This document shows positions 34,873 through 48,422 of a DNA stretch of 64,000 nt, in pieces. The stretch is from Mercurialis annua. Its lineage: Eukaryota > Streptophyta > Magnoliopsida > Malpighiales > Euphorbiaceae. Each line of letters starts with the position of its first letter. Within the stretch, counting starts at the first letter, position 1. The notes under the pieces were generated by a model. The model was not told the origin of the DNA and made no database searches. It saw nothing but the letters and a program-made list of their open reading frames with translations. Position numbers and translations under genes: made by a program. The DNA is taken from assembly GCF_937616625.2 (NCBI RefSeq), contig NC_065570.1, positions 69,901,665 to 69,965,664 on the forward strand, read 5' to 3'.

Positions 34873-37800
34873 TCACCGACGCCTTGATCGGCCAAAACTT
34901 GGAGATCCTACTGCTTGAGCACCTCTGTAATTTCTACTGGGAGAATCCATTGATGCTCTGAAGCTATAAGCAGCTTTTGCAGATTCCGGCACTGCATCTA
35001 ATGGAATTGACTCTACGAAGCATGCTGTATTAATTCGAGTTCTCTCTAATTCTGCTTGAAGCAGCTCAGAGCTGCATTGCTGAGCAAGAGCCTGAAGGGG
35101 AAAAAAATAGAACAGGCGAAACAAAAAAATATTTTACTTCAGATATAGAATTTCAGCCTAATATTATCAACTCAATTAGAAATGCACAGATTGACTGTTA
35201 GTTCCCCACAAATTATCTTATATTCCATTTCAGGCCATCTGTGAATATATTATAGGAATAATTACTATCACCCCTGAAATTATGTTAAAATTACTGTTTA
35301 ACCCTGCATTTCAAAAAATCATTGTTTCACCCATGATATTTAGGTATTAGATAACTGAAATTACAAGGGGGTTTCAGTTAAATGAAATTAAAATATCATG
35401 GGGAAACAATAATTTTAATACAGAGAATTTTAACCTAACTTCATCAAATACTATATTCATAAAATGTTTATTGTCTATTTTGGTGCTTTTGGAAATGGAT
35501 ACATCTACTTGTACCAATATCAGGTTATATGCCTATAAAACATACTCGACTTATTCAGTGTATTATTAAAAGCATAGAGGATTTAAAATCTTACAATTAG
35601 GTCATCTGGTGAGACATTCATCCCTTGCTGCCTGTCATCGAGTGCATCTTCACTCCCACGAGTTGATCTCCGTTGATGCCCTGGATTTTCAACAGCTTCA
35701 GCAACATTCTCGGTTGCTTTCTCTAAAAGCACACCTTGTAAGGATTTGAGCGATTCCCTAGCATCAGGTGTAAAATACGGATTTAAAATGGTCTCGTAAT
35801 ATTCAAGCTGCAGAAGACATGTTAAAACTTGATAAGTCAACCAATTATTGAGTTGCATGATTATATCAGTAACACAAGTTGACAAATTGTTGCAACCTGT
35901 AGACAAAACAAACAAAATACATGTCCTAATGTCTAGTAAAATAGAAGTCTACCTCGAGCATTAGCTGACAGAAACCATTTGGGTCAAGTGACCTTAGCTC
36001 TTTACTTTTGTTCTCATATAAAATACTCAAAAAGGTATCAATTAGACCTTCCACAAGAATGCCAAGTGTCTTATCCAGCAAAGGCTTAGCACCAGCAAAG
36101 ACCTGAAATGGGGATTTTATTAGGACAAAAGAAGAATTTGATTAAAAAAACTAGTGTGCAGAAATGTCCTTGACAATTGTTACATCAAACAACATGATAC
36201 AAATTCAGAGCAATGTCCATTGAACCTTCTTGAAATTTTACTAATCCGCCCAGACATTACTTCATAAAAAAAAGTGGAAATAGAAGAAGATCGTTTCGAA
36301 TGAATAGATACTTGGAGACTATTGTTCAATTATTAGAAAAATCAATTCGAGATTTAACGGAAGCATAGACACTATGTCCAGATGCACAAGTACTGTCCAT
36401 CTATACTGCTACTTGACAATTGTTGCATCATACAACATGATACAACTAATTCAGTTGTTAGCAAGATCTATTTGACATAATTAAATGGAAGCATACACAC
36501 TGTACCTCTGAGTGCACCGCTACGAGAGCGTGTAATAACTCCACAGCTGCATCGCGAACACCCTGCAAAATAATTATCATTTACAGTCATATAGCTTCAA
36601 TTTATCTCATGTCTAGTATCTCGGAAAGAAATACACAAAAAACAAATCAATTAAGATGTCACTAAACCCACTTTGACTGCAGGTGTGGCTCCCCAGTGAA
36701 CACCGGACTTCAACAAATAGTTTGTGGCTGCTGTTCTGACCATGTTTGCCTGCAAGGAAGGACCAAATTACTTAATTATTATGGCATCATAATTAACTTG
36801 CAAGAAATTCACAAATATTTCCAACATCAGCTTGTTGTACAAACAACATTCAAAAATAAAGTATCTTTACACCATCCAGCTGATAAATATGAACAGTTTG
36901 ATACAACCAGGCAGATGCTACATATTTTTAAGAGATTTACCGATAGACACATAAGTCGAAAAAATGTGCTATAGACCTCAATTGGCTAAAACTGTACTTA
37001 AACTCAATTTTCAAGTAGACCACAAAATAGACATTTTTAAAATTATTGTGCCAACTTCAGCAGCCCAAAAGTTTACTGCCTTTGGTCAATAAATTAACAT
37101 TTCTACGTAAGAAAGATGAACAAAATCTTGATTCTCACTTCTCAGTACTTATCAAGCCTTTTTCTTTTCCTTTTACCGCAGGGACACAACTTGAAAAGGA
37201 AATATAATAAGTTATCTTTGACAGAAAAGCTCATTACATGAACCGTCCAATTCAAAGATACTCGCTCACAGCTTTTAGTGTTCTTAAAATTGGACCATCC
37301 TAGCAGCTCCATACACATAATATTTCTAGACAAAAGGCGATGGGAAAAACAGAAGACGCCATATCCAAAACAGCCACCCTATCCATAAGTTGTCTGCATG
37401 CAAGTCTTCATTTGTGCACATTAAAATTTACTGCTCTTAATAGAGATTTCCATGCTATACCTTTGCAAAAGTATACTGTGCTAGGACTTTTTCTTCTAGA
37501 CCAGAGAAGGACATAACTAGGTCTTGTACATCACTGTCTTCTTCATCCTTTTCCCTGCAATTGCAGTAATAAGATATAATATTTATAATCGTCATCAGCA
37601 CTTAGCAGTTATATTATTCAAATGCACACGCATCACAACAAATATGGAGAAAAATATAAAGTCTGGGGTAGCGTGCAAACTATCAAAAATGTGAAAAGTA
37701 ATTATCTTATGTGGCATAGCTATAGCAAAAGCATACTTCTTTACAACATATCCAGTTAATTCACAAGGCATAATTTTGTTTTCATAACAAATAAGACATA

Positions 37801-40800
37801 TGTACAAAATGCACATAGTTACACTAAATATGCAAATTAATTGGGGAAATTAGGTTGCTTGCCAGCAGATCATGAGTTAACTCGGGCCAAATATAAACAT
37901 AGTGTTCTGGAATGACCAGATCCATGAGCTTAGTGCCAGACCTAGTAAGTTAGTTAGCATCATATAAAGCGAACATCAGTACCCCACATCTTATCCAGTT
38001 TGCTGTTACAAGGACACATGAAAATTTTCAGGCTAAGGAAAAAAGAGTTTAATACAAACCTAGACTGCAACCAAATGTTTCTGTACTTGTTGTATAACTC
38101 ATAAGAAAGTTCATCTTTGCAGTATCCAATATTACTTAAGACGATCAACAATTTTTTATGTGAACCAACAAGACTTCCAGGAATTTCAGACGATAGATTT
38201 TCTTCTGATTCGTAAGTAAATCCATTCTGTAACTCCGCACTTTCCTTGTTTGATTTGTTTTGCGCAAGCTCACTCCCAATCTGCTCCAGATTACCTGATG
38301 AGCGGGCATAGTATGAAAATCATAAAAGAAGCACTGACGTCCAAACATCAGACTGACAATGACTTATTTATTCATCATACCAGCAAAATCAAGGAAACAA
38401 TTTAAGAAGGCCAGTCTAACTGATTCTTGAATTTCTTGAAATTGGGCAAACATGTCTTCTGACTTCCTTGCTTCATTCCTCAAGGACTGAATCATCCTGG
38501 AAAAGAATAAATAACAAGAAAAGAAATTAAATTGGCAGCCTGCAGCCTTTACTTCTTCATTAAGTAATTAAATATTTTTCTAAAAAGACATGGAGGAAAT
38601 ATTTACAAATATGAGGATAAGTAATTAAAACAAGAAAACTGAGGTAAGTAAAATAAGAGGAAAAAAACAAGATAGAAAATAATGTAAAGCCCAATTGTGC
38701 AATAAGTTGGAGCCCCAAAAAAACTACAAAGGGAATATCTGATCCCTTGCTCCCCTAAAATTACAACTCACTACTGCCAAAATCCACTTGGATAAGGGTA
38801 AAACAAAGGAGAGGATTGGGTTGGGGGAAAAGAGAGGAACAACTGCAGTGGGTATGCTGCAATAGAAACCTCATAACTATGCTTCCATGACATCACATTA
38901 TGGATACTATCACAATGTACAGCCATTTCATGAATTTGCAGCTATATCTAAAGCAAATTCTTGTGCAAGTTTGCATGTGATGACACTTGAGCATACTTGA
39001 ATTGTAAACAATCATTATTTACACCAAAGAGACCAGAGTTTATTCTAGTACACTTTTGATAAGCAATAACATAGTCTAGAGTTGCTCTCCTTCACCTTTT
39101 AACATGAAATACATCAAACAAGTAAATTTTACATAAAAGAACCGGACAATAATTCTAGCCATATGCATCAGAATAAATCTTGTGCTAAGAATATCTAGAG
39201 AGTAAAGAGATGGCATCTACTCCCATCCTCACAATAAGGTCATTAGGCAATTCTACAAACTCACCACTAAGCTTATACTTGCAATGACTCAAGTACGATG
39301 ATGTTACTCATAGTTTTTGTAATGAGAAGTTCTATTGACTTACAAACTTATCTGATCCATAGCAGAGGCTATGATAGAGCGGAATGCTAGAGGCAAGAAA
39401 GAGATAGTGTATGGAGATTTATTCCTTTCAAGAATAGATACAGGAACCCATGTTTCTGCTTTGGATATCTCTTCTGTTGTTGCTCGCATCCATGAGCAGA
39501 GCCTAAGTATGTAAATCTTTGTAATCTCAGCTTGAAGTGTTCTGAGAGCTATGACTGTAACAAAGTAGTATAACACTCAGAAGTCAGAAAATAAAGGAAC
39601 TGCAGCTTCAGTGTGAGCTTACAAACCAGCAATAGATGGGGATGATTCTTTTGCTTCAAATGCTTGACAGGCTTTGGCTATTTCCTTTATGGCATCACTC
39701 ATATAAGACTGAAGAATATTTGATTCTTCAAGATCACGAAAAGTATTGTGAACCTGCACCAGCGATGGTTCGTTTGAATTAACAAAATACACAGCATAGA
39801 TGATACATGAACCAGGAAGAAGGCCTAGAACACATACTGCCTTAGATAACAAGAAGAAGTTTAAATCTCAAATTCATAACCAGTGACACAGCCTGGTACA
39901 ACAATTGATTACCAGTTACTGTCGCAAACTGAAGTATAAGATAGGCTAAAATGATTCATCTCTAATCTGATAGAAAAAATTGTAATTTTTTGATATTGCT
40001 TTCTTTCTCAATTATGTGAACATATAATAGGCATCACGAAAAAACAAATAAAGACTTAAATTCAAATAAGTGTATCCCGACTTCTTGTCCATGCCATGCA
40101 GCCAAATAAGGGAACATAGTTTGAACTAGAACTTGTTTTTACATAGTTATGCTGTCCATAAGGTTCATCAACCTTTTCTATTTTACAATTAATAGATTTC
40201 CAATTTCAACTATGCAGAATCATCTTTCCACTGAGATAAGCATCCCAAGTAATTATTTAAGTGAAAAAACATTGAATTAGCATATACAACATGCAGATTC
40301 ATGTCAAAAGGGATTCAAGGACTTAAAATTTGGCACTTGTGTTTGAATTAAAGTTGGATTTGCTATGCTTCAGAGCTTCTCATGTGATTGATTTTGGTCT
40401 AACATTGAGTAGCTCACCATTGATAAACAATTAATCTTTACAATAAGCTGGACAACTTGGTAACTTTTAACATGGCAATTAGTCATTCATCAATTTCTTC
40501 CATTTATCTAAACTGTCGTAAGCACTGATTATAGAGAAGGAAACAAATGAAGAGAATACTGGAGTAATTCAAAATTTTCTAAGATAATATATTTTCAAAG
40601 TCAAACTTAGGCAAGTATAACTTTGGAAGTGATTACTCCAACACTTTTTTCATGCTAAATTTCTTCACTTTCTCTTATAAGTTCTATAACAGTTTCCTCA
40701 GTTTCATTAACTAGTAGAAAACAAGTTTGCCAGAGGTTTAGGGTGAAACCAAAGTTTGTTGTTTGTTACATGATTTTGCACCTTTGTGCTTTTGTCCAGG

Positions 40801-43800
40801 ATAGTTGAGGTAGAATTGAGATTTGCAAGGCAAAAAGTTGTGTCTTTCGATGATAGCGGGTTGAAAGAAGAGTGTAGAAAACTAACATTTTGTAATGAAA
40901 ATATTCATTCTATACTAATCTCACTCTTGATATATTCCCACCACCATACAAGGATCTAGCCATAAACTATAGAAAAGTGGTAGAACATTATGTGAACTTA
41001 ACTTTATAATAAGCTAAAAGACTAAAACCTTCTATTATTACATGTGCATGCATTTAGTGTACTCAGAGCCCCACCTTACCTAACAATTAGAGGTTAACTC
41101 TTGCAATCCCCAACCTATATCATCAATGAGAACACTGTGCATGGGTGTGTTCAAATGCATTGCGAATTCTAATATCAGAATGTGAGGGGAAAAACAATGT
41201 ATTACATCATTTTTCATAATGTAAAACTGGCACTTGTGAATCAAGCAAAAGGAGAACAATTTTGACGAATATAGAACTTATGAAAGTTACCCTCAGATCA
41301 GTGCATATTGAATAAATTCACCATTAATGCAACTTCTATCCAAAATTTCAAGTGTGAAGAAAATGGTCCCATAACTTGGTATATCTATGGAACTGATAAA
41401 ATATGTTTTACATATTACCTTGACTTCATAGGCTGAGATAGTATTGCGAACCATTCCAGAAACTTCATCAAGAGAATGTGTCGAGTACCTCCCATCCCCA
41501 ACTTTTTCCTCAGGTTTATTTGCTGATGTATTGACATTTGATTCAGCAGAAACTTGTGAAGACTGAAGGAATAAGATCGTAATCATTATGAAAACTGAAA
41601 AGATATATAAAATTAAACAGAAAAAATACAGGCTAGTGATGAAACTGATCCAATAAAATTGCTGTATAACTTGGAGGAAGTGTTCAATGACTCGAGTCAC
41701 ATGACTAAAGCAGTGGGGTCCATACTTCAGTGCAAAGCAGCTTAAGCAAGCAATGGTTCAAATTATAGGAAGAAACAAATGCAACTGTGGTAGCATTAGT
41801 CTAAACTTTACAGTGTCAGGGACAATAACTTTTGTTAATTCTGAATTACAGTAACATCAAAATATCAGCAAGTTGGTGCCAGCATTTGGTAGTTACCAGG
41901 AGAACCTCTATTTACATAGAATTCTGCACCAAGGCTACGTAGATTTTCAGAAAATAACTTAAGGAAATTATTGAAAAGAAGTTTCTGTTATGAGTCAAAC
42001 ATACTAATTCCTTCAATAAGCACAGAGATGGTTGCACCAAAAAAAATTATATTTTCGTTTAAGTTCAAGACACCCAAAAATGCAAAAAAGAAATCCAGAA
42101 AAGTATATTCCAAAATAAACAGAGCCTAAATTTTCTCTACAATTTGTTTTATATCTAAAATGTGTACTCATTACAAGGCACCCAATTTGAAAAGCATTTA
42201 TGTGAAGTTGCTGGAGTACAACTATCCTAATCTTAGTTAAGGCTCATGGAGTATAAACAAACAAATTATAAAAAAATTAAGTAACAATACATTATTCCCC
42301 CAATCTCTCTTGTAAAATTTTCAATCTCAGCAATATTATGTTTCGAAAATTAAATGAACCAAAAATTGGACATAATTTTCCATTGAACTTGGATCTCATC
42401 AGAAAATATTTAATGGTTCATTTCTCATAAAAAAATCTATAGTGGTGAGCTGTTAGAACATATATATCAATATATAAATGACAAATCGAAGATGGAGATG
42501 GAAAGCAAGTTTACTGTCCATCACATGGTATGAAAATTCACATAGCATCTTCTTACTAAAAACGGTTATGTTGGTCAATATGACAAAGATAGCTTCTATA
42601 ACTAAATATCTTAATAGACGCAGCACTCCGATTTGATTACCTTTGCAAATTTTCCATTAAAAACGGAAAGTGCCACTTTCCAAAAGGCGGGTATGTGATA
42701 GATCAGTACAGAAGTTAGCCTGCGGATGTACTTCCCTCTAAGAACATCAACTTCTTCACCAGTCAAGTCTATTAGCTGTGAGTCTACTGGCAGAGGGATG
42801 TCCCCCAGTTCAAGGGAATAATCTCCATTCGACTGAAAGTAATAAAGAGAATATGAAATAATCACTCAGAATTACATTTTAAAGTATATAGATGCAAAAT
42901 ATTCCACTTACAGATTGATGCAAGTTTTGTTGAATTTGCCTCCACCTTGCGTCAGATATAGCTCTTTCACGCATCTGATTGTGCAAAGTTTCCATTCTTG
43001 CTTCATGATCCAATGTGCATTTCTCCAGCAAACCTCGAATTCTATGATTCTGCCAAACGACAAAACTTGACAATCAGTAATGGAGAATAAAATTGGAGAA
43101 AACTGTTGAAATATTTAAGGAAGACTAAAAGTACAACAAGAATTCATTTTGAGACTGATTTAGAAGCCAAATCTTGAAATCCATTAGCTATTGAACAGTT
43201 ACAAAGATCTACCAGAAATACTTGATTTGCCATCACAAATATTCTCATAAAAAATCTGGTTATGAATAAACTGACCTGTACATTTAAATAATGCCATACA
43301 GGATCTGACTCAGGCTCTAGCTCCAGCAACAGTCTCACAGTGTTTTCAAGCTAATGAGCCATACAATTTAGTCAGCAACCACAAAAAGAAGAAAGAACAA
43401 CAAAAAGAAAGATCAATTTCGTATAAATACAGAAGTTCTATTCAACCAGTGTCCTATTCATTGTATCTACCGCAAATGATTTTGCAAAATGCAAACCATT
43501 AAATTTTGTAAAGAATTTTATAAACCTACATTTGTGAGGTCTATTTGTGGATCTTCCATTGATTTGTAAAGTGTGCCTTTGAACTCATGCATCACCTTTT
43601 CGACCTCTTCGAGAACACGTTTTAATATATTTACCTGAAATTCACACAAATCAACAGCTATCCAAAAAATTTGATGAGGAAAATACGCAGCTTCATCTAA
43701 ATAATACAACAGATTGTGAAAATTAAAATCTAAAAATAAGACTCAATTGACATATATGATAGGACCCATAGCTACTACCCCAAAATACAAAGAAATAGGG

Positions 43801-45917
43801 AGACGATGAGACAGATTGAGGAAACCATACAAAATGAATGATGCCAACCACAGAAGATAAATAAACAGTGGATAAATGCAACTAGAGGATAATGGTAGGT
43901 AGATTAATGCCTCATTCATGTTCAAAAAAATTATTGTTAATTATGTTCAAAACACAACACAATTTATACCAAATTCCTGAGTAGATCTGGGTCGAGCCCA
44001 ACAGGCTGTTGCCCACTAAAAGGCGAACCTCCCAAGCACAAGTTGTAAGTATATGGCATCATGCGTTTTCATAATTTATAATTTATTTCATTAAAGTGAG
44101 TTACATAATGGAGTCTTAAACCAAAGAGCATTAGCTGAGTAGTGCTACTTAAGTTGTCATGGTGACCTTAAAGTTTTGAGTTGGAACATCAATCAGAGCC
44201 TAATTTATCCCCAAAAAGGTCACAAGAAAAGTGACTTAAAGAAACAATAAGCACCCTTTCCAGGTTTCATTTGAAAACAGAAGCATGCATTATATTAATG
44301 AGAAACTAAGGAACTGGGCGCTTAACCCAGTGGTATTACATCCCATGCAAGAAGGAATGAAAGGGACGGGGCTTGATCCCAGAAAAATGGGGTTATCCAT
44401 CTTGTTTTTCAAATAGAGTACTACAGGGGCAGTGCAACTTATCCTCTTCCCCTTCTTTGACTACCAACTGCTAACCCTACTGGTATCACCAAAAACAAAT
44501 ATGATGACCGCGTTATGCATCGACAACCTGTCATCCTAAGATTATCAAACTAAATGATCTCTGTTAAACAATAACAAATTTGCTTGCTGCTTTACAGATA
44601 GCAATTTTAAATGTTTGTCAACAAAAAACAATCCCTTCCCAATTAACTAAAATCTGCAGAACAACAAACATATAGAGGCATAAACTCGGCAGAAGATCAC
44701 TTAATGCCTTAGGGATAGACTTTAGGAATAGACTGGAGAGTGTAGCACAATGAGAGAGAATATAAGAGTCAATTAAGTTTAATTCTTGCATACATGAGAA
44801 GGCAGAGCAATTGACTTCGCCTTTTTGTATTCCCTCACTGCCAAGTCATATTCACCCTTACTAATGCTCCCACGGATGGTGCTTGGCAAGTTAAACAGTG
44901 TTCGGAATCTCTGAAGCATGCCCTGGACAGATCTGATCTTCTCAGCTTGAGCCTTTGTACAGAATCAACAAGAACAACCAAAAAACAAAAACCACATCAA
45001 CTATGGCATATCAAAGGCGTGGATTTCATGTGTATTTAAAATAGTACTCTCACAAACCTGTCTCTCAAATAAAGGCTCAAAAGCACGGTTTGCCAGTGAG
45101 GTTACTCCTCGCATGCAGTTAAAAAGGTGAGACGTCCCAGAACCTTCTGGATCATCTTCAATACGTTTCAATTTGGACTCTATATCTGTGATTGGATCAG
45201 TGATTTTTCTTATTAAAAAAAAAAGAGAGTCAGAGATGCTTAGTATATCACTACTAGCAATATATTACAATGTTAGGAAGACCTAAACTATATCGCAGGT
45301 AGCTGGGCTTCAGCTCACTTGCCATAGTTAAAAAGTGACACTAGTAATCCATGAGTCGTGACACCTGCATACCATCAATAGTAGTTTTGCATGAGACAAA
45401 GCAGTCAAAATTGTCTTTAACTAATTGTTTCCTCTGCTGAGTACGTCCTTTGAGATCAGTTTTTAAAGCAAGGGCACCAGCCTCTAGCTCGGCAGAACTG
45501 GTATCTTGATGTATTCGGGATAAAAACAACTTTGCATCAAACTTTTCAGAGAAATACAGCAAATTCTCTGCAAATGCATGAATAAAAGTAAAGTCAGAGA
45601 CACGAATTCCTAGCATATAAAATAAACATTGAGAAATTAGAAGCTTTTTTGCTCGTCATTTTTAATTGACTAGCCATTTTTAATTCTCATACTTTAATGT
45701 TTTCACAATATTCCCTTTTTATCATGCTTAGTAAAACACGTTCCATAATTGAACCTGAATGGCTTCTCTATTAACCAACTGTTCATGTGATACAGAAACA
45801 GAATAAAGTATGTAATGAAAATGGTAAGTAAAGCAATTTGCTTTTTACAAAGCAAATGCAGAATTTTACCAAATGCACTCTTTTGCATAAAGAAAATGTG
45901 TGTGTGTGATGTGTGTG

Positions 45918-45956
<39 letters not shown>

Positions 45957-48252
45957 CGAAGATTACTATCAACAGTTCCTTTATCAGATTGTGGAGAGCT
46001 GTTTGATGATTCAGTGATCAATTTTAATGTTCTGTTGTCAATGATCCTATCAATAAAACATGCATTGAGGTTAATCAAAGAGATGGATATGAGTTAAAAC
46101 TTCAGGAGAACACATATTACAGTCAGAGTTTGGACTATGATCATGTAATAACGTGTTAGAACTGTTGCTGATAAACATCATAAAACAAACTTGTACTCTT
46201 TAAAAGAATCAATTAGAAGTGTCAAACAAACAACATCAGTATTACACAGAAAGCTAAACCTTAAAGCAATCAACTAGCAGAGCCAAAACGATATTGAAAG
46301 GCAGAAACTGATCGAAGTTGAGGAGAGAGTATAAATATGCAATCCAGGTCAAAAATTACCCCAATCCTAATGGATCTATGCATTCCATGCCCCGCGGGAA
46401 TGACTGTAAACTGTTAAGTCCCTTGATCCCCAATGCTGAAGGCTTCTTCTCAAACTTCTGAGCCACCGGCGCTGTTCTTGTCTCTCGCATTTCACGAACC
46501 CTACGGGCAAGCTGTTAGAGGAACATAAATAATTGTTGGTAAATTAATGGTTCATTCAATGAACAGAAAGTCCTAATAAAAGCTTGTGCAGCTTTATATT
46601 AAGAGTGTTATAATCCAAGGACACTGAACTTTGAGATAAGGGAAAAGTCTTACAAATCGTGCTTGCAGAACTTATTTAAGATGAATAGTTATCCAATAAA
46701 TAGATGCAATGAATCCCATAAGAGAGTGAGAAAGAATGAAAACATTTAACAAATGTTAACCTAAATGTGAATAGGTAACTCGTGTGATATGCAATGAATT
46801 CTTTAAATTGCCAACAAAGTTCAATTTGTATTGTGAAATCGACCAGGAGTACAGAGTAAATTTCTAATTTCATTTTTTTTTATGAATGAAATTTTATGAA
46901 AAGCCAAGAAAAGGCAAGCCAGCACTCAAAACCGAAAGAGGTTAAAGAGCGAGGCAAAAAAGAATACAATCATCCAAAAAAAATACAATCCGGGTTTCTA
47001 AACAACTCCAAACTACTATAAGAGAAAGACGGATTAGAGAACTTAAAGTAATTTGTCGCCATAGTGAAACTATCAAAAACTATCTCCTCTGTTGACATGA
47101 TTTTTCTATGAAAAATATGCAAATTCCTTCTCTTCCATAAATTGAATCATTAGAAATTAGAAGTGATTCAATTTCTAATTTCATTTATAAGAGCATAATT
47201 ATCATAGATGTGCTGTTCTGAAGGATGATCAAACTAATACAGAGATATGTGAACAGATAGTTATGCACCAGCTTAATACGATGCTCCATTCTGTCAGATC
47301 ACCTACTCCAATTCCAATATTATTATGAATTTGCCGAACTTCCACCCGATCAGCAGTACATTACTCAAATTAGTCCTACGAGCTAAGTAGACTCGGAACA
47401 GAAGTCACAACCCTCAAATACAATTGGTCTAAACCATATGAGCCTTCAAACTGTCATGTACAAGTAAATCCCTAATCTTCAAACCTGTACTCACATACAT
47501 CGCCATCAACAGTGTCGTTCAGAGATGAAGTCCCTTAGCTTATCAAGATTCATTTCCTATATTACATTTGCCGCAAAACTATCTGAGCCTTTTTAAAGAA
47601 AGTGAAAGCATCATTACACTCATAGAATTGTTGCCACACATGACAGAAGCTTTCTCGCGCCGAGTTCTGAAGCCGACTTAAAACTATAATTTTAAAGTTA
47701 GGCTCAATCAAATTTAATCAGCAATCGTTTCTAATTCACATCAACTCCATCAAACATTTCTAATTGACACCTAAATCATCATAAGAAAAAATAACAAAAT
47801 ACTTGAGCTAAACTTAATTAAAATAAAATTAACAAACATAAGCATACCTCAGCCTCATCAACTCTTTTCCAACAATCAGGCTCTTCACCATCCCAACCTT
47901 TATCATCCTCCTTTCCATCTTTCCCGCCGCTGCCGCCGCCTCTCCTTTTAGCTCCTTCGCCACTGCGATCCTTAATAACTTCCTCATCTCCACTCGATAT
48001 ACTTAGCATTTCCAACTCCGAATCGTCGTCATCCTCCACCACTCGCCTATTCTTTTGATTATGCGCCACTCCAGCTGTCCCTTTCCTCGGCGGAGCTGCC
48101 GCAGCCGTAGTCTTCGGTGGTTGAACGAAATTCGCCACCGGTTTCCGCTGATTTGACGATGACGGTGGTTTCTGGTAGTTGAGATCGCGCTGCGCTTGTT
48201 CCTTCAATGCCATCTGAAGAAGTTCGTCTTCGTCATCGCTGTCGCTTGACAT
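34873..48252 (-). CDS. SEC5: Exocyst complex subunit SEC5
   Basis: Twenty-one exons: 48252-47848, 46511-46360, 46046-45955, 45567-45373, 45185-45058, 44952-44794, 43634-43530, 43350-43276, 43049-42912, 42832-42641, 41562-41419, 39753-39627, 39554-39344, 38496-38381, 38294-38060, 37554-37461, 36749-36672, 36562-36506, 36102-35953, 35807-35595, 35091-34873. All introns GT-AG, phases close throughout, product 1094 residues, near the length of Arabidopsis SEC5A. The N-terminus is acidic and disordered (MSSDSDDEDELLQMALKEQ) with a conserved EPDCWKRVDEAE block (about 124-135). The Sec5 rod region starts near residue 180 (landmarks SRIHQDTS, KQLVKDNFDCF, ESDPVWHYLNVQ). The tail is basic. SEC5 joins SEC3, 6, 8, 10, 15, EXO70 and EXO84 to tether secretory vesicles at the plasma membrane. 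Exon 3 ends directly against a CT microsatellite. A second plant paralogue is usual; I cannot tell 5A from 5B. Confidence 0.96.
35255..35450. mobile_element. MITE-like inverted repeat in SEC5 intron 20
   Basis: Arms with CACCCATGATATTT and AAATATCATGGGG-like sequences face each other around a centre near 35365. Outer blocks (AAATTATGTTAAAATTACTG against AATTTTAACCTAACTTCAT) pair weakly. It lies in an intron and does not touch the splice sites. Confidence 0.4.
44318..44400 (+). repeat. Possible tRNA-derived SINE head in SEC5 intron 6
   Basis: TGGGCGCTTAACCCAGTGGT is A-box-like and, about 40 bases on, GGGGCTTGATCCC is B-box-like. Spacing fits a tRNA promoter, but I see no poly(A) tail or target duplication, so it is either a fragment or chance. 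Confidence 0.25.
45919..45952. repeat. (GA)n microsatellite at a SEC5 splice donor
   Basis: About 17 GA units on the plus strand, read as (CT)n on the SEC5 strand. It starts two bases inside intron 3, so the donor reads CGCG|GTCTCTCTCT. Confidence 0.9.
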
Positions 48253-48412
48253 TTTCGTAATTTAATTCAAGTTTAAGGGTCAGTTTGGAATAAGATCTGA
48301 TATTTTTTCCTTTTTTGGAGTGTATTTTTCTTTTTGCGTGTTAACAGACAGAATGGAGAAGAAAGAGAAGTTTGTTCAAGTGTGATACACTTTGGAAATT
48401 TGTTTGGTGTAA

Positions 48413-48422
48413 GTTATTTAAT
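48413..48422. repeat. Target site duplication GTTATTTAAT, left copy
   Basis: Exact 10-bp match to 49389-49398. It directly borders the element terminus GAACAAAGGATC. Confidence 0.9.

Noticed and set aside
36696..36974. Plus-strand frame of 92 codons
   Set aside because: It lies antisense over SEC5 exon 17 and its intron; no domain.
45954..45972. Alternative SEC5 exon 3 donor at GATA|GTAATC
   Set aside because: Phase allows it, but it would remove residues that match the conserved NLRE region of SEC5; kept only as a possible minor splice form.
45866..46097. Frames on both strands over the GA microsatellite
   Set aside because: They are products of the repeat (RERERE and SLSLSL). The real coding here is SEC5 exon 3.
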